Shown: one piece after another, positions 1 to 8,501 of the stretch
Position numbering within the stretch: position 1 is the first letter of the stretch
Layout of the letters: each line of letters begins with the position of its first letter
Assembly: GCA_013287095.1 (NCBI GenBank)
Contig: JABDEJ010000013.1
Span: forward strand, 1-33,412
Reading direction: 5' to 3'
DNA from: Bacteroidota bacterium
GTDB taxonomy: Bacteria; Bacteroidota; Bacteroidia; CAILMK01
DNA length: 33,412 bases
Position numbers and translations under genes: made by a program
Notes under the pieces: generated by a model
The model's input: only the letters and a program-made list of their open reading frames with translations
Told to the model about the DNA's origin: nothing
Databases searched by the model: none

Positions 1-480
1 ACAGAAGAAGATAAACTTGATTTGGCCAGAGACCTTATTCAAAAGGCAAAAGATCAAAATGTGGGTTTGTTTTTACCGGCAGATAGCCTGGCAGCCGACA
101 ATTTCAGTAATGATGCAAATATTAAAGTGGAAGAATCAGACAATATCAGCGGTGACAGGATGGGATTGGACATAGGGCCTAAAGCGATAGAAGATTATAA
201 GGCGATATTAATGAAATCCAAAACCATTCTTTGGAATGGGCCAATGGGTGTTTTTGAATTGAGCAATTTTGAGAATGGGACCAAACAAATTGCATTTGCA
301 GTTGCAGAATCGACCTCAAAAGGAGCATTTTCATTGATAGGAGGAGGGGATTCTGTGGCGGCAATTAATAAATTCGGGCTTGAGGATCAGGTGAGTTATG
401 TATCTACAGGTGGTGGAGCCATGCTAGAATACCTGGAAGGAATGGAATTACCAGGAATTGAGGCGATCAGAAATAATTGA
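1..480 (+). CDS. pgk: Phosphoglycerate kinase, C-terminal part (5' end outside window)
   Basis: The frame is open from base 1 and ends at TGA 478-480, giving the last 159 residues of a protein of about 400. It shows the C-terminal nucleotide-binding domain of phosphoglycerate kinase: a GPMGVFE segment, a glycine-rich SLIGGGDSVAAI loop, and the terminal STGGGAMLEYLEG motif followed by LPGIEAI. The enzyme transfers the phosphate of 1,3-bisphosphoglycerate to ADP in cytosolic glycolysis and runs in reverse in gluconeogenesis. The first ATG-like codon in the window (TTG at 22) is internal and is not the start. A separate promoter precedes the next gene, so pgk probably ends its own transcript here. 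Identification is firm; only the N-terminal substrate domain is unseen. Confidence 0.97.
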   Translation, partial: TEEDKLDLARDLIQKAKDQNVGLFLPADSLAADNFSNDANIKVEESDNISGDRMGLDIGPKAIEDYKAILMKSKTILWNGPMGVFELSNFENGTKQIAFAVAESTSKGAFSLIGGGDSVAAINKFGLEDQVSYVSTGGGAMLEYLEGMELPGIEAIRNN

Positions 481-507
481 CAGCAGAGCGTTTATAATTG
501 AACATAA

Positions 508-541
508 TTGCATTTTGATATTTGAAAATGTAGTACCTTTG
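508..541 (+). promoter_or_regulatory. Putative Bacteroidota promoter of rpsP-rimM
   Basis: A TACCTTTG box at 534-541 matches the Bacteroidota -7 consensus TAnnTTTG. Upstream TTG candidates lie at 515-517 (16-nt gap) and 508-510 (23-nt gap), at the edges of the usual spacing. It is 32 nt ahead of the rpsP ATG. The match is by consensus only. Confidence 0.5.
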
Positions 542-573
542 CCGCTTCTATTAATTAGAAGACGATAAACCAC

Positions 574-1209
574 ATGGCAGTTAAAATCAGACTACAGCGT
601 CAGGGACGCAAAAAAAAACCCTATTACCATATCGTAATTGCGGATTCCCGCTCACCACGTGATGGTAAATTCATAGAGAGAATTGGTATCTATAACCCGA
701 ATACCAATCCGGCAACCATTGACCTTGACGGTGATAAGGCTTTGGACTGGATGGCAAAAGGAGCTCAACCAACCGACACATGCAGGGCTATATTATCTTA
801 TAAAGGGGTAATGTACCGCAAACATCTTGCAAGAGGAATTGCGAAAAGCGCATTGACCCAGGAAGAAGCAGATGCAAAATTTGCGGCATGGATGGAAGAT
901 AAGGCAAACAAAATTGACCAAAAAGTTGCAGGCCTGAAAGATAAAGTGGATTTAGAGCAACGTACAAGGTTGGAACGTGAAGCTTTGGTGGCACACAAAC
1001 GCGCCAAGGATATCATGACAAAAAATAATCCTGAGCCTGTAGCCGAAGAAGCTGAAAGAACTGAAGCGGAACCAGAAGCAAGTGTTGCTGAAACAGAAGC
1101 TCCTATTGCTGAAGCAGAGACCGCTGAAGCTCCTGTTGCAGAAGCAAATGAAGTAGCTGCCGAGGAAAAGGAAACCCCTGCCGAGGAAGCAGCACCCGCA
1201 AACGAATAA
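574..1209 (+). CDS. rpsP: 30S ribosomal protein S16 with long acidic C-terminal extension
   Basis: Residues 1 to about 80 are canonical S16: start [21 protein letters not shown], then [17 protein letters not shown] and the region around GAQPTDT. S16 binds 16S rRNA and helps assemble the small subunit. The family core is about 80-90 residues, but this protein has 211. Residues 85-150 are charged and probably helical. About the last 60 residues are Glu/Ala/Pro-rich with repeated AEAP-type units, a low-complexity acidic tail. Extended S16 proteins are known in Bacteroidota, so the core is ordinary and only the tail's role is unknown. rimM starts 5 nt after the stop, forming the classical rpsP-rimM pair. 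Confidence 0.97.
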   Translation: MAVKIRLQRQGRKKKPYYHIVIADSRSPRDGKFIERIGIYNPNTNPATIDLDGDKALDWMAKGAQPTDTCRAILSYKGVMYRKHLARGIAKSALTQEEADAKFAAWMEDKANKIDQKVAGLKDKVDLEQRTRLEREALVAHKRAKDIMTKNNPEPVAEEAERTEAEPEASVAETEAPIAEAETAEAPVAEANEVAAEEKETPAEEAAPANE

Positions 1210-1214
1210 TTAGT

Positions 1215-1745
1215 ATGCCTGTTTGGAAGCTTGATGACGGCATCCTCTTAGGCAAAATACTCAAACCATACGGCTACCGTGGCTTTGTCCGGGTAGCCTT
1301 TTTTATTTCCGGGCTGGAGAAGGTTCTGTCTGAAGGGAAATTCATTTTTATAGAATGGATAGGTAAGCCTGTTCCATATTTAATCCAGGAGATTTTATGG
1401 GACGATGATAAAACAGCAAGGCTGAAGTTTGTGGATGTTGAGAGCCTTGATGATGCCTCAAAATTAATTAGCAGGTCTGTTGTCCTTTCTGAAAAATCTG
1501 TCCCGAAAAGATTATTGAAAAGCTTAGAATCTGAGGAATTGATTGACTATAAGGTATTTGATATACAAAATAAACTACTGGGCTTTGTCACAGGTCTTGA
1601 TGAAAGCGGCAAACAGAGCATTCTTGAAGTCAAACTGGATGAGAGGGAATTCCTGATCCCATTTCATGAAGACCTGGTTAAGTCAATAAACTCTAAAAGA
1701 AAAGAGATTATTGTTGATCTGCCGGAAGGCCTGTTAGATCTTTAA
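1215..1745 (+). CDS. rimM: 16S rRNA processing protein RimM
   Basis: This 176-residue protein has the usual RimM length. The N-terminal barrel begins LGKILKPYGYRGFVRV, the family's conserved GKI...GxxGxV pattern. The C-terminal PRC-barrel part includes LIDYKVFD, LGFVTGLDESGKQSILEV and EFLIPFHEDLV, ending IIVDLPEGLLDL, the typical RimM terminus. RimM binds S19 and helps mature the 3' domain of 16S rRNA during 30S assembly. It follows rpsP by 5 nt and is surely co-transcribed. Its stop is 3 nt from the stop of the converging STAND gene, so the two transcripts meet with no visible spacer terminator. Confidence 0.95.
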   Translation: MPVWKLDDGILLGKILKPYGYRGFVRVAFFISGLEKVLSEGKFIFIEWIGKPVPYLIQEILWDDDKTARLKFVDVESLDDASKLISRSVVLSEKSVPKRLLKSLESEELIDYKVFDIQNKLLGFVTGLDESGKQSILEVKLDEREFLIPFHEDLVKSINSKRKEIIVDLPEGLLDL

Positions 1746-1748
1746 AGA

Positions 1749-4700
1749 TTACTGAAGACCAGGGATAATTTTCTGATAAGGCAAGTCTCCCATAAAATTA
1801 TTCCATTCAAGCGGGGATAAATTCCGTGTTATTTTTTTCTCGAGCCTGTTTACAATATCCTGTTTATCAATATCGTATATGAAAATGTTTTTATCCTTTC
1901 CACCTGAATATACTTTTTTGCCTCCGGGTCCAATGGCCATGCAGGTTACCCAGCCATCATGCTCACTAAATACAATGGCAGGATAGCTTGTATTCCATTC
2001 CCATAATTTTACTTTTCCATCAAGGCCTGAGCTGGCCAATAAATTCCCCCGTCCAAATGCCACTGCACTTAAGGCTGTTTTATGTCCGCTTAGCGCTTCA
2101 GCAAGAGCGGATTTATGTTTACCTAATTTATTCGCTAAAGGGGCGTCGGGTTGATCCGTATAATATATTTTTAAGGAACCATCCGAAAATGCGGCTGCAA
2201 CCACGCTTCCATCATCGTTGAAACTTAAACCCGTCACCTCACTGCCAGCCTTATCTTTGATAAGAAGGGTAGGAACATTGTCCTTTTCATTTTTATTGAT
2301 CAAATAGATAGATCCATCCTCAGTTCCAACGGCCACCAGATTTTTTTCCTTTGAGTACGCCAATGAAAGAATAGGTTTCCCCAGAGTATCTTTACTCTGT
2401 GTATTATTCTGTAGATTATAATATATAATCATTTTATCAAGGCCCACAGATATCAATTCATTATTTGCAAATGCGATGCAAGTAATTTTATCGGCATGCA
2501 CAGATAATTTTAAGGGTTTGTCTTTTATGTTATTCACACTCCACAAATAAATAAAATGACCGGATGAGGCAGCAAGCCATTTGTTGTCAGAAGAAAATGC
2601 AAGGGAGGTGAATTCATTATCACCCGACATTAAAGTTGATGATTCGTGCTGCGCGGCCTGCAAATCCCATAAAATTAATTTACCATCATCCCCTCCCGAA
2701 GCCAGATAACGGTTGTCAGGGGAAATTGCGAGACCTTTTACAATCCCTGAATGTCCTTTTAAAATGTACTTGTCATTATCGCTAAATGCCTTATTTGCAT
2801 CATACAGCGCGGTCATGATATCGGCATTGAAAGAATCTTTTTTGTTTGTGAGGTTCAGTTTGTAAGCCTCCAATGCCAGGAGCCCCTTAACATTTTTTTC
2901 ATCATTATCCTTGCCATAGCCTATAGATTGACCCGCCAGGAACTTGGCCAGGTTATACTGGCTTTGATCTTGTGCTACCTGCTCGTTAGATAATGCAAGT
3001 ACCTTAAGGCTATCCGCTTTAGCCTTTTCGTCCTGGGCTAATTGCTTTTCAATCTTTGCCCTTTTTTCAGATTGCTCTGCGGATAATTTGGCTAACTCGG
3101 CTTTATTCCTCTGAATCCGTGTTTGAATGGTCTGAATATCAGCTAATCTTCTTTGTCTTTCTGCTTCGAGTTTTTGTTTTTCAGCTTTACCGGTTTGGTC
3201 TAAGGCCATTTTTCGCTGTTCCTCTGCTATATTAAAATTTTTCTCAGCCTCAGCTGCGCTTTTTACAGCTGTTTTCTCTGCTGATTCTGCTTTAGATTGC
3301 TGTTTTATCGCCTCTTTAGCACTCTTGAATGCAATATTTTGCTCGATTACCGCCCATAGGGTTAATGCACCTGCACATAAAAGAAAAACGATAACAATTA
3401 CATTGGTAATGAGCCTTCTTCTTTTCTTTTCAGCAAGCATCCTTTCTTTTCCGGCAATACTCTCTTCAAGAAAATGCATACTCTTTTCAAAATGCTCGTT
3501 GTATTGTTCAGCCCATGCCTTGTGTGGGTCATTTTCTTCCTTCCATTCCAAAGCTACAGAAAGCTCAGGATCGCGCCACAAACCCGCAGCACCGGCTTGG
3601 AAAAGCACAGCAGCATCAGAGAGCCGTTGGTACATCTGTGCCGAATCGAACTCTTCATCAACCCATTGTTCCAGGCGTTTCCAGTTACGCATCAAGCTTT
3701 CATGAGAAATATCAACCATTGTTTCTGGCAATAATTCTACGCCTACGGGTGGCATAATAAATCCCCTTCCACTTTTTCTGAAAACTTCGAGGGTTTCAAT
3801 GACACTTTTTTCGCTCGCTTTCGTAATTGCACAAATATCTTTCAGTCTCGTTGGTCTTCTTATGCCCCTATTGTCACTGCCTTTTACGGTAATACATTTG
3901 AAAATCAGCTCCGCCAGTTTTTTCTGTTTTTCATTCAGTTCAGCAAAAGCTTCATTTGCATGTTGGTTCAATGCATGCTCCATGGTACCTATGGCATTGT
4001 AGTTTACAAGATCCATTGGTTCACCTGGCTCTCCTGTTTTTTCCCTGTTTTCCCAGGTACGCATCAGGGCATGCTGTAAAATAGGTAATTGATCCTGGTT
4101 GTTGCTCATATCATTAAGCAACTGCTGCACCAGCCTTGGGGCTATTTTACCATGTGCATAATTTACGGGGCCTTCCACAACCAGTTTATAATGTTCCCGG
4201 TTCAGCCGGGGAATAAGGTACTGCCCATCGTTAATTGCTTCAGGCAGTCCTTCAAAAGCGGCGCAATCACCCAGAAAATCAGCCCTTAAGGTTATTACAA
4301 CATATATTCCTGCATCTTGCTGACGAACAGCCTCAATTAATAAATTCACAAATTGAGTGGCATGTTTTTGGGCTTCCAAATCATTTTCGGAAGCAAAACG
4401 GAACAATTCTTCGAACTGGTCAGCCAGTATAAGAATATTTGTGCCTCTTTTAATGTTAGCCCTTACTATTTGCACCAGCCCCAGAGCGCTTTCATTCAAT
4501 ATCTCGAAAGCATCGTCAACCTTGCTCCGGTTTTCTTTACCGATGCCGAATACATTTTGATGGAACAACGCTTTTGCCAGGTTGAAGATCGGGTTTGCAC
4601 CCGGTCTCATAATTGCTATTAGCCATTCCGAACTACCACCGGCATTGTATCCGTTATAGAGCCTGGCAAGAAGACCTGCTCTTACCAATGATGATTTTCC

Positions 4701-4871
4701 ACTCCCGGAGGTGCCGACAACAGATACAAAATGATATAAAGCAAGTTTTCTGAGAAGTTCTTCAACCTGGTGTTCTCGTCCAAAAAATAAAGGACTCTCC
4801 GCAACATCAAACGGCCTCAAACCGGGGAATGGGTTTTCTGCCAATGAAGCACTTATTTTAGAATTTGCCAC
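1749..4871 (-). CDS. Membrane-anchored STAND-type NTPase with WD40 propeller
   Basis: This is a 1040-residue protein. Residues 12-34 carry the NPFPGLRPF...FFGRE entry motif of the nSTAND1-type NTPases. Walker A is GTSGSGKS (53-60) and Walker B with its acidic extension is ILILADQFEEL (146-156). Residues about 160-480 look like the arm and winged-helix region. A hydrophobic stretch at about 485-508 (LITNVIVIVFLLCAGALTLWAVI) is a single membrane helix. Residues about 510-640 are a Lys/Glu/Ala/Gln-rich coiled coil. Residues about 690-1015 contain seven WD40-like blades, beginning LKGHSGIVKGLAISPDNRYL. STAND proteins act as NTP-driven switches; the propeller is the likely sensing or docking part and the NTPase lies on the cytosolic side. 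The ligand and output are unknown: there is no nuclease, protease or TIR domain. It has its own promoter. Confidence 0.88.
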   Translation of the reverse strand: MANSKISASLAENPFPGLRPFDVAESPLFFGREHQVEELLRKLALYHFVSVVGTSGSGKSSLVRAGLLARLYNGYNAGGSSEWLIAIMRPGANPIFNLAKALFHQNVFGIGKENRSKVDDAFEILNESALGLVQIVRANIKRGTNILILADQFEELFRFASENDLEAQKHATQFVNLLIEAVRQQDAGIYVVITLRADFLGDCAAFEGLPEAINDGQYLIPRLNREHYKLVVEGPVNYAHGKIAPRLVQQLLNDMSNNQDQLPILQHALMRTWENREKTGEPGEPMDLVNYNAIGTMEHALNQHANEAFAELNEKQKKLAELIFKCITVKGSDNRGIRRPTRLKDICAITKASEKSVIETLEVFRKSGRGFIMPPVGVELLPETMVDISHESLMRNWKRLEQWVDEEFDSAQMYQRLSDAAVLFQAGAAGLWRDPELSVALEWKEENDPHKAWAEQYNEHFEKSMHFLEESIAGKERMLAEKKRRRLITNVIVIVFLLCAGALTLWAVIEQNIAFKSAKEAIKQQSKAESAEKTAVKSAAEAEKNFNIAEEQRKMALDQTGKAEKQKLEAERQRRLADIQTIQTRIQRNKAELAKLSAEQSEKRAKIEKQLAQDEKAKADSLKVLALSNEQVAQDQSQYNLAKFLAGQSIGYGKDNDEKNVKGLLALEAYKLNLTNKKDSFNADIMTALYDANKAFSDNDKYILKGHSGIVKGLAISPDNRYLASGGDDGKLILWDLQAAQHESSTLMSGDNEFTSLAFSSDNKWLAASSGHFIYLWSVNNIKDKPLKLSVHADKITCIAFANNELISVGLDKMIIYYNLQNNTQSKDTLGKPILSLAYSKEKNLVAVGTEDGSIYLINKNEKDNVPTLLIKDKAGSEVTGLSFNDDGSVVAAAFSDGSLKIYYTDQPDAPLANKLGKHKSALAEALSGHKTALSAVAFGRGNLLASSGLDGKVKLWEWNTSYPAIVFSEHDGWVTCMAIGPGGKKVYSGGKDKNIFIYDIDKQDIVNRLEKKITRNLSPLEWNNFMGDLPYQKIIPGLQ

Positions 4872-4913
4872 TTATATCAGTTTTTCTAAGGTGTTTACGT
4901 CCCAACGAAAGGT

Positions 4914-4942
4914 CAAAAATACTAATTCCGTACAAACTCAAA
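4914..4942 (-). promoter_or_regulatory. Putative promoter of the STAND-WD40 gene
   Basis: On the minus strand a TATTTTTG box (complement of 4914-4921) matches TAnnTTTG. A TTTG (complement of 4939-4942) lies 17 nt further upstream, within the accepted Bacteroidota range. The start codon is about 43 nt downstream. Consensus match only. Confidence 0.5.
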
Positions 4943-5077
4943 ACGTTTTAATAGTTAAACTTGCCCGGAACTCTTATAATTAAGGACAAGTTTCCCCTTA
5001 AATTGTTTTCAACACTGAAGGAGTGTCCGATAAATGAAACTTCTATCAAAGAAAATGCTGTTTTTCTGAAAATTGTC

Positions 5078-5085
5078 TATTTTTG
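5078..5085 (+). promoter_or_regulatory. Putative -7 box of the kinase-cyclase operon
   Basis: TATTTTTG matches TAnnTTTG. No clean TTG/TTTG lies at the right distance upstream, so this is a half promoter. Transcription from here would give a leader of about 70 nt containing the 16-codon frame at 5119-5169. Confidence 0.35.
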
Positions 5086-5159
5086 GCTCATAGTTATCCA
5101 GATAAATATCAGCCTGGGATGGGAAAAGAAGATAAATTCGATTTAAAAAAGCTTGCAGA

Positions 5160-6701
5160 ATGTTCTTAGGGAGCTCAAAAAGAGATATTCAGTCCTTAAA
5201 GGAGAGGACTGATAAGGCTATTAAAGGCAATGAATTTCATCCTATTGAAATAGAGGAGGATGGTGAAATAGGGGAGCTTGGCAAGAATTTTAATAGTCTT
5301 GGCCTGAGACTTAATGAGGCCATTGTTAAAATAAATGAGTTGGCTAAACTTTCAGAGCAAAACAAGGAACTTTCGGACAAACTTGTTGAATACCAGAGCT
5401 CTATTGATCAATTGTCAATAATCGGTGAACTTGGACAAAAGGTAACCTCTACACTCAGTATCCAGGAAATGTTTCAAAAACTTTCTGAGATCATCAATTC
5501 GATGATGGACGCATCTGTCATCTTATTAGGAGTCGTTGACAGAAAGAAAAAATTAAAGTTTTACAGATCACCCGAGTTTCCTTCTGATGCCAAGGATCCG
5601 CCCTCAGTCAACGAAACAACTGTTGCGGAGTGGAGTCTCGCCAATAAAATAGACGTATTTCTTGATGATGCTGAGAAGGATTACAGTCGTTATTTTTTCG
5701 ACCCGATCATAAGCCTTGACATGATGCCGGCAAAATCGGTTATCTGTTATCCAATGACCCGTAATGAGCAGGGTGTTGGTGTTTTATGTATCTTTAGTTA
5801 TCGAAAAAATGCTTATAATGATTATCATCTGAGTATGATCCGGTCTTTAATGACTTATGTTGGAGTTGCTATTGAAAATTCCGCTGTTTACGAAGAATTA
5901 AAAGCTACCCAATCTCAATTGGTACAATCAGAGAAAATGGCATCACTTGGACAGTTGACTGCTGGAATAGCTCATGAAATAAATAATCCTATCAATTTCG
6001 TTTCGGCAGGCATTGAATCATTAAAAAGTAATTACCAGGAAATTAAGGGACTGCTTGGTGAGTACATGGATCTTAAACCGGGCGAGGATAATAATGAGAA
6101 GTTAATAACCATAGAAAAACATAAAAAGGATATTGAAATAGAGATTCTGTTGCATGAAATTGAAGAATTATATGGCAGTATTAAAAATGGTGCGAGCAGA
6201 ACAACCGAAATTGTTAAGAACCTAAGGAATTTCACACGCCTTGATGAAAACGAATTTAAACTGTCAAATCTGGAAGATGGGCTTGATTCAACACTTGTAA
6301 TATTAAACAGCCAATTAAAGGACAGAATCGAAGTAATTAAGGAATATGGCCATTTGCCATTGGTTAACTGTTTCCCTGGACAAATTAACCAGGTTTTCAT
6401 AAATATTCTTAATAACGCAGCACAAGCTATTGAGGGTCAGGGTAAAATCTGGATAAAGACTCAGGTAGAAAATGGATTTGCCGAAATAAGAATAAAAGAC
6501 TCTGGCATCGGAATGAGTGAAGAAACTAAAAACAAAATATTCGATCCTTTTTTTACAACTAAAGATGTTGGAATCGGGACTGGTCTCGGACTTTCTATTT
6601 CTTATGGAATTATTGAAAAGCACCATGGAGCAATATCTGTTGAGAGCACTCCTGGTGAGGGAACACAATTCACTATCAAAATACCTTTAAACCTAAATTA
6701 G
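5160..6701 (+). CDS. Soluble HAMP-like/GAF sensor histidine kinase
   Basis: The protein has 513 residues and no signal peptide or membrane helix. Residues about 10-58 read like a HAMP helix pair ([17 protein letters not shown]), followed by a short coiled coil. Residues about 85-245 are a GAF-type sensor domain, ending [18 protein letters not shown]...[14 protein letters not shown]. The dimerisation/phosphoacceptor segment is [21 protein letters not shown] with His272. The ATPase domain has the N box NNAAQAI, G1 DSGIGM, F box FDPFFTTK and G2 [13 protein letters not shown]. It therefore autophosphorylates on His272. The next gene begins 4 nt after the stop and encodes a receiver-cyclase, its evident partner. 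ATG 5160 is the only reasonable start, because an in-frame stop lies at 5133-5135. A HAMP without a membrane segment is odd (see findings). Confidence 0.9.
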   Translation: MFLGSSKRDIQSLKERTDKAIKGNEFHPIEIEEDGEIGELGKNFNSLGLRLNEAIVKINELAKLSEQNKELSDKLVEYQSSIDQLSIIGELGQKVTSTLSIQEMFQKLSEIINSMMDASVILLGVVDRKKKLKFYRSPEFPSDAKDPPSVNETTVAEWSLANKIDVFLDDAEKDYSRYFFDPIISLDMMPAKSVICYPMTRNEQGVGVLCIFSYRKNAYNDYHLSMIRSLMTYVGVAIENSAVYEELKATQSQLVQSEKMASLGQLTAGIAHEINNPINFVSAGIESLKSNYQEIKGLLGEYMDLKPGEDNNEKLITIEKHKKDIEIEILLHEIEELYGSIKNGASRTTEIVKNLRNFTRLDENEFKLSNLEDGLDSTLVILNSQLKDRIEVIKEYGHLPLVNCFPGQINQVFINILNNAAQAIEGQGKIWIKTQVENGFAEIRIKDSGIGMSEETKNKIFDPFFTTKDVGIGTGLGLSISYGIIEKHHGAISVESTPGEGTQFTIKIPLNLN

Positions 6702-6705
6702 TATA

Positions 6706-7824
6706 ATGGAAGAACAGGAAAAACCCACAATTCTTTACATCGATGATGAGGAAGACAACCTGGTGGTGTTTAAAGCAGCATTCAGAAGGGATTATCATAT
6801 ATTTACGGCACTTTCAGCAGAAGAGGGGATGGAAATCCTTAAAAAAAATAGCATACCTATTATAATAACGGATCAGAGAATGCCTTCCATGACGGGTATT
6901 CAGTTCTTGCAAAGCCTGCCTGATGAACCTGAAACGATCAGGATGATACTTACAGGCTTTAGTGATATTGAAGCCGTAATAGATGCCATTAATACGGGGA
7001 AAGTATATCGATACATTACCAAACCCTGGAATAAAGATGAGTTAAAGATAACCCTGGACAAAGCTTATGAAACCTTTAGTCTGAGGCATAAAAACAGGGT
7101 ATTGATTGAAGAACTTCGGGAAGCAAATGATTCTCTTGAAGAAAAGGTGGCTGACAGAACAGAAACCATCAACAAGCAAAAAGTAGAGATAGAAGACCTG
7201 CTTCTTAATATCCTTCCGTTTGAAATTGCTGAGGAGCTTAAAAAATTCGGCAAATCGGCTCCAAGAAGACACGAGAATGCGACAGTAATGTTTGCCGATA
7301 TTCATAACTTTACTAAAATTGGTGAAACCCTTACCCCTGAACTGTTGGTTGATGAACTAGATAAATGTTTCAGGGCATTTGATGAGATCATTGAAAAATA
7401 TGGGATTGAAAAGATCAAAACAGTTGGAGATGCTTATTTATGTGTTGGCGGACTACCTACAGCCGATAAGTCTCACCCCGAGAAGGTTGTACAAGCCGCG
7501 TTGGAAATGCAACGCTACATGGAAAAATACAGGAAGGAAAAAGAAAAAACCGGCGGTATCGGTTTTTCAATTCGTATTGGTATTCATTCCGGTCCTGTTG
7601 TGGCAGGTGTAGTAGGGGCAAAGAAATTTGCATACGATATATGGGGGGATACTGTTAATACCGCAGCAAGAATGGAAAGTAGTTGTGAAGTGAACAAGAT
7701 AAATATATCCGCCACCACTTACGAGTTTGTAAAGGATAAATTTGTTTGTACATACAGAGGCAAAATCGAGGCAAAAAATAAAGGAGAGATTGATATGTAT
7801 TATGTTGAGTCTGAAAAACATTAA
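6706..7824 (+). CDS. Response regulator fused to class III adenylyl cyclase
   Basis: Residues 1-120 form a receiver domain: acidic pair Asp13/Asp14, phosphoacceptor Asp56 in ITDQRMP, Thr83 and Lys106 in YITKPWN. Residues about 125-165 are a coiled-coil signalling helix. Residues about 185-370 form a class III cyclase domain with metal ligands Asp198 (FADIHNF) and Asp242 (KTVGDAY), substrate-selecting Lys238 and Asp311 (YDIWG), and transition-state Asn318 and Arg322 (VNTAAR). The Lys/Asp pair is the adenylyl type, so the expected product is cAMP. All catalytic residues are present, implying an active homodimer controlled by phosphorylation. The 4-nt gap from the histidine kinase shows co-transcription. 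Cytosolic; no cAMP receptor is visible in the window. Confidence 0.93.
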   Translation: MEEQEKPTILYIDDEEDNLVVFKAAFRRDYHIFTALSAEEGMEILKKNSIPIIITDQRMPSMTGIQFLQSLPDEPETIRMILTGFSDIEAVIDAINTGKVYRYITKPWNKDELKITLDKAYETFSLRHKNRVLIEELREANDSLEEKVADRTETINKQKVEIEDLLLNILPFEIAEELKKFGKSAPRRHENATVMFADIHNFTKIGETLTPELLVDELDKCFRAFDEIIEKYGIEKIKTVGDAYLCVGGLPTADKSHPEKVVQAALEMQRYMEKYRKEKEKTGGIGFSIRIGIHSGPVVAGVVGAKKFAYDIWGDTVNTAARMESSCEVNKINISATTYEFVKDKFVCTYRGKIEAKNKGEIDMYYVESEKH

Positions 7825-7872
7825 TATTGTCGACGATCATCTTATTTGAAAACAGAAAAAATAATTTAGTAT

Positions 7873-8481
7873 ATGGATTATGAAAAGGCGAAGGCTTTTG
7901 TTTTTGCTAAATTGACGGCAGACTTGTTACCCGTCCTCACATATCATGGTATTCACCATACACAGGATGTGCTGACAGCCGCATTGATGCTCGCCAAAGC
8001 TGAACAGATTTCTCCTGCCGACACACACTTGATTAAGACTGCTGCACTATTTCACGATATAGGCTTTACGGTACAGTATAAGAATCATGAGGAGGTCGGT
8101 TGTGATATTGCCAGAAAAAGTCTGCCCCATTTTGGATATAACCCTGTGCAGATAGAAGAAATATGTGGCATGATCATGGCCACTAAAATACCCCAAAACC
8201 CAAAGACACCCTTGGAGGAAATCCTTTGCGATGCAGACCTTGATTATCTAGGCAGGAAAGATTTCTATCCCATTTCAAATACTTTATACAGGGAATCACT
8301 TCATTATGGATTTGTCAAAAACGAAATGGAGTGGGACCGGCTCCAGGTAAAGTTTTTTGAGAACCATCACTACTTTACAAAAACAGCCAATTCACTAAGG
8401 CTTGAGGAGAAAAATAAGCGCCTGCAAGAATTAAAGGATATTGTTGAGAAATATGACGAGGAAAGGGCAGGCTATGAGTAG
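7873..8481 (+). CDS. HD-domain phosphohydrolase-like protein
   Basis: This 202-residue soluble protein has the HD-superfamily metal ligands in order: His in YHGIHHTQDV (about residue 28), His61-Asp62 in ALFHDIGF, His in KNHEEVG, and Asp in CDADLDYLGR. It lacks the GYP signature, so there is no basis to call it a cyclic-di-GMP phosphodiesterase. The last 40 residues are a charged helix. HD proteins of this size often hydrolyse phosphate esters of nucleotides or act as metal-dependent phosphatases; the substrate cannot be read from sequence. It lies 48 nt after the cyclase gene on the same strand and may share its transcript, which makes a role in nucleotide signalling attractive but unproven. 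Confidence 0.82.
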   Translation: MDYEKAKAFVFAKLTADLLPVLTYHGIHHTQDVLTAALMLAKAEQISPADTHLIKTAALFHDIGFTVQYKNHEEVGCDIARKSLPHFGYNPVQIEEICGMIMATKIPQNPKTPLEEILCDADLDYLGRKDFYPISNTLYRESLHYGFVKNEMEWDRLQVKFFENHHYFTKTANSLRLEEKNKRLQELKDIVEKYDEERAGYE

Positions 8482-8501
8482 CTGCGTTTTAATATTAAGT
8501 G

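Larger units (their letters stand above)
4872..5159. other. Divergent intergenic region between STAND and histidine kinase genes
   Basis: These 288 bases separate two divergent transcripts. They hold the minus-strand promoter (4914-4942), a palindromic AAAACGTTTT at about 4939-4948 overlapping its -33 element, and a plus-strand TATTTTTG box at 5078-5085 that may serve the kinase. A 7-bp inverted repeat (4957-4963 with 4987-4993) is too weak to call. A 16-codon reading frame at 5119-5169 overlaps the kinase start. No RNA gene is recognisable. Confidence 0.5.

Noticed and set aside
4957..4993. 7-bp inverted repeat in the STAND-kinase gap
   Set aside because: Short arms and a 23-nt loop; expected by chance in AT-rich DNA.
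4961..5146. 61-codon frame between the STAND and kinase genes
   Set aside because: Composition is not protein-like, there is no ribosome site or known motif, and it covers promoter DNA; treated as chance.
7873..8481. HD-GYP cyclic-di-GMP phosphodiesterase
   Set aside because: The HD ligands are present but the GYP signature is absent.
8499..8501. GTG as start of the alpha/beta hydrolase
   Set aside because: ATG at 8502 follows at once and is the more usual start; one residue makes no functional difference.
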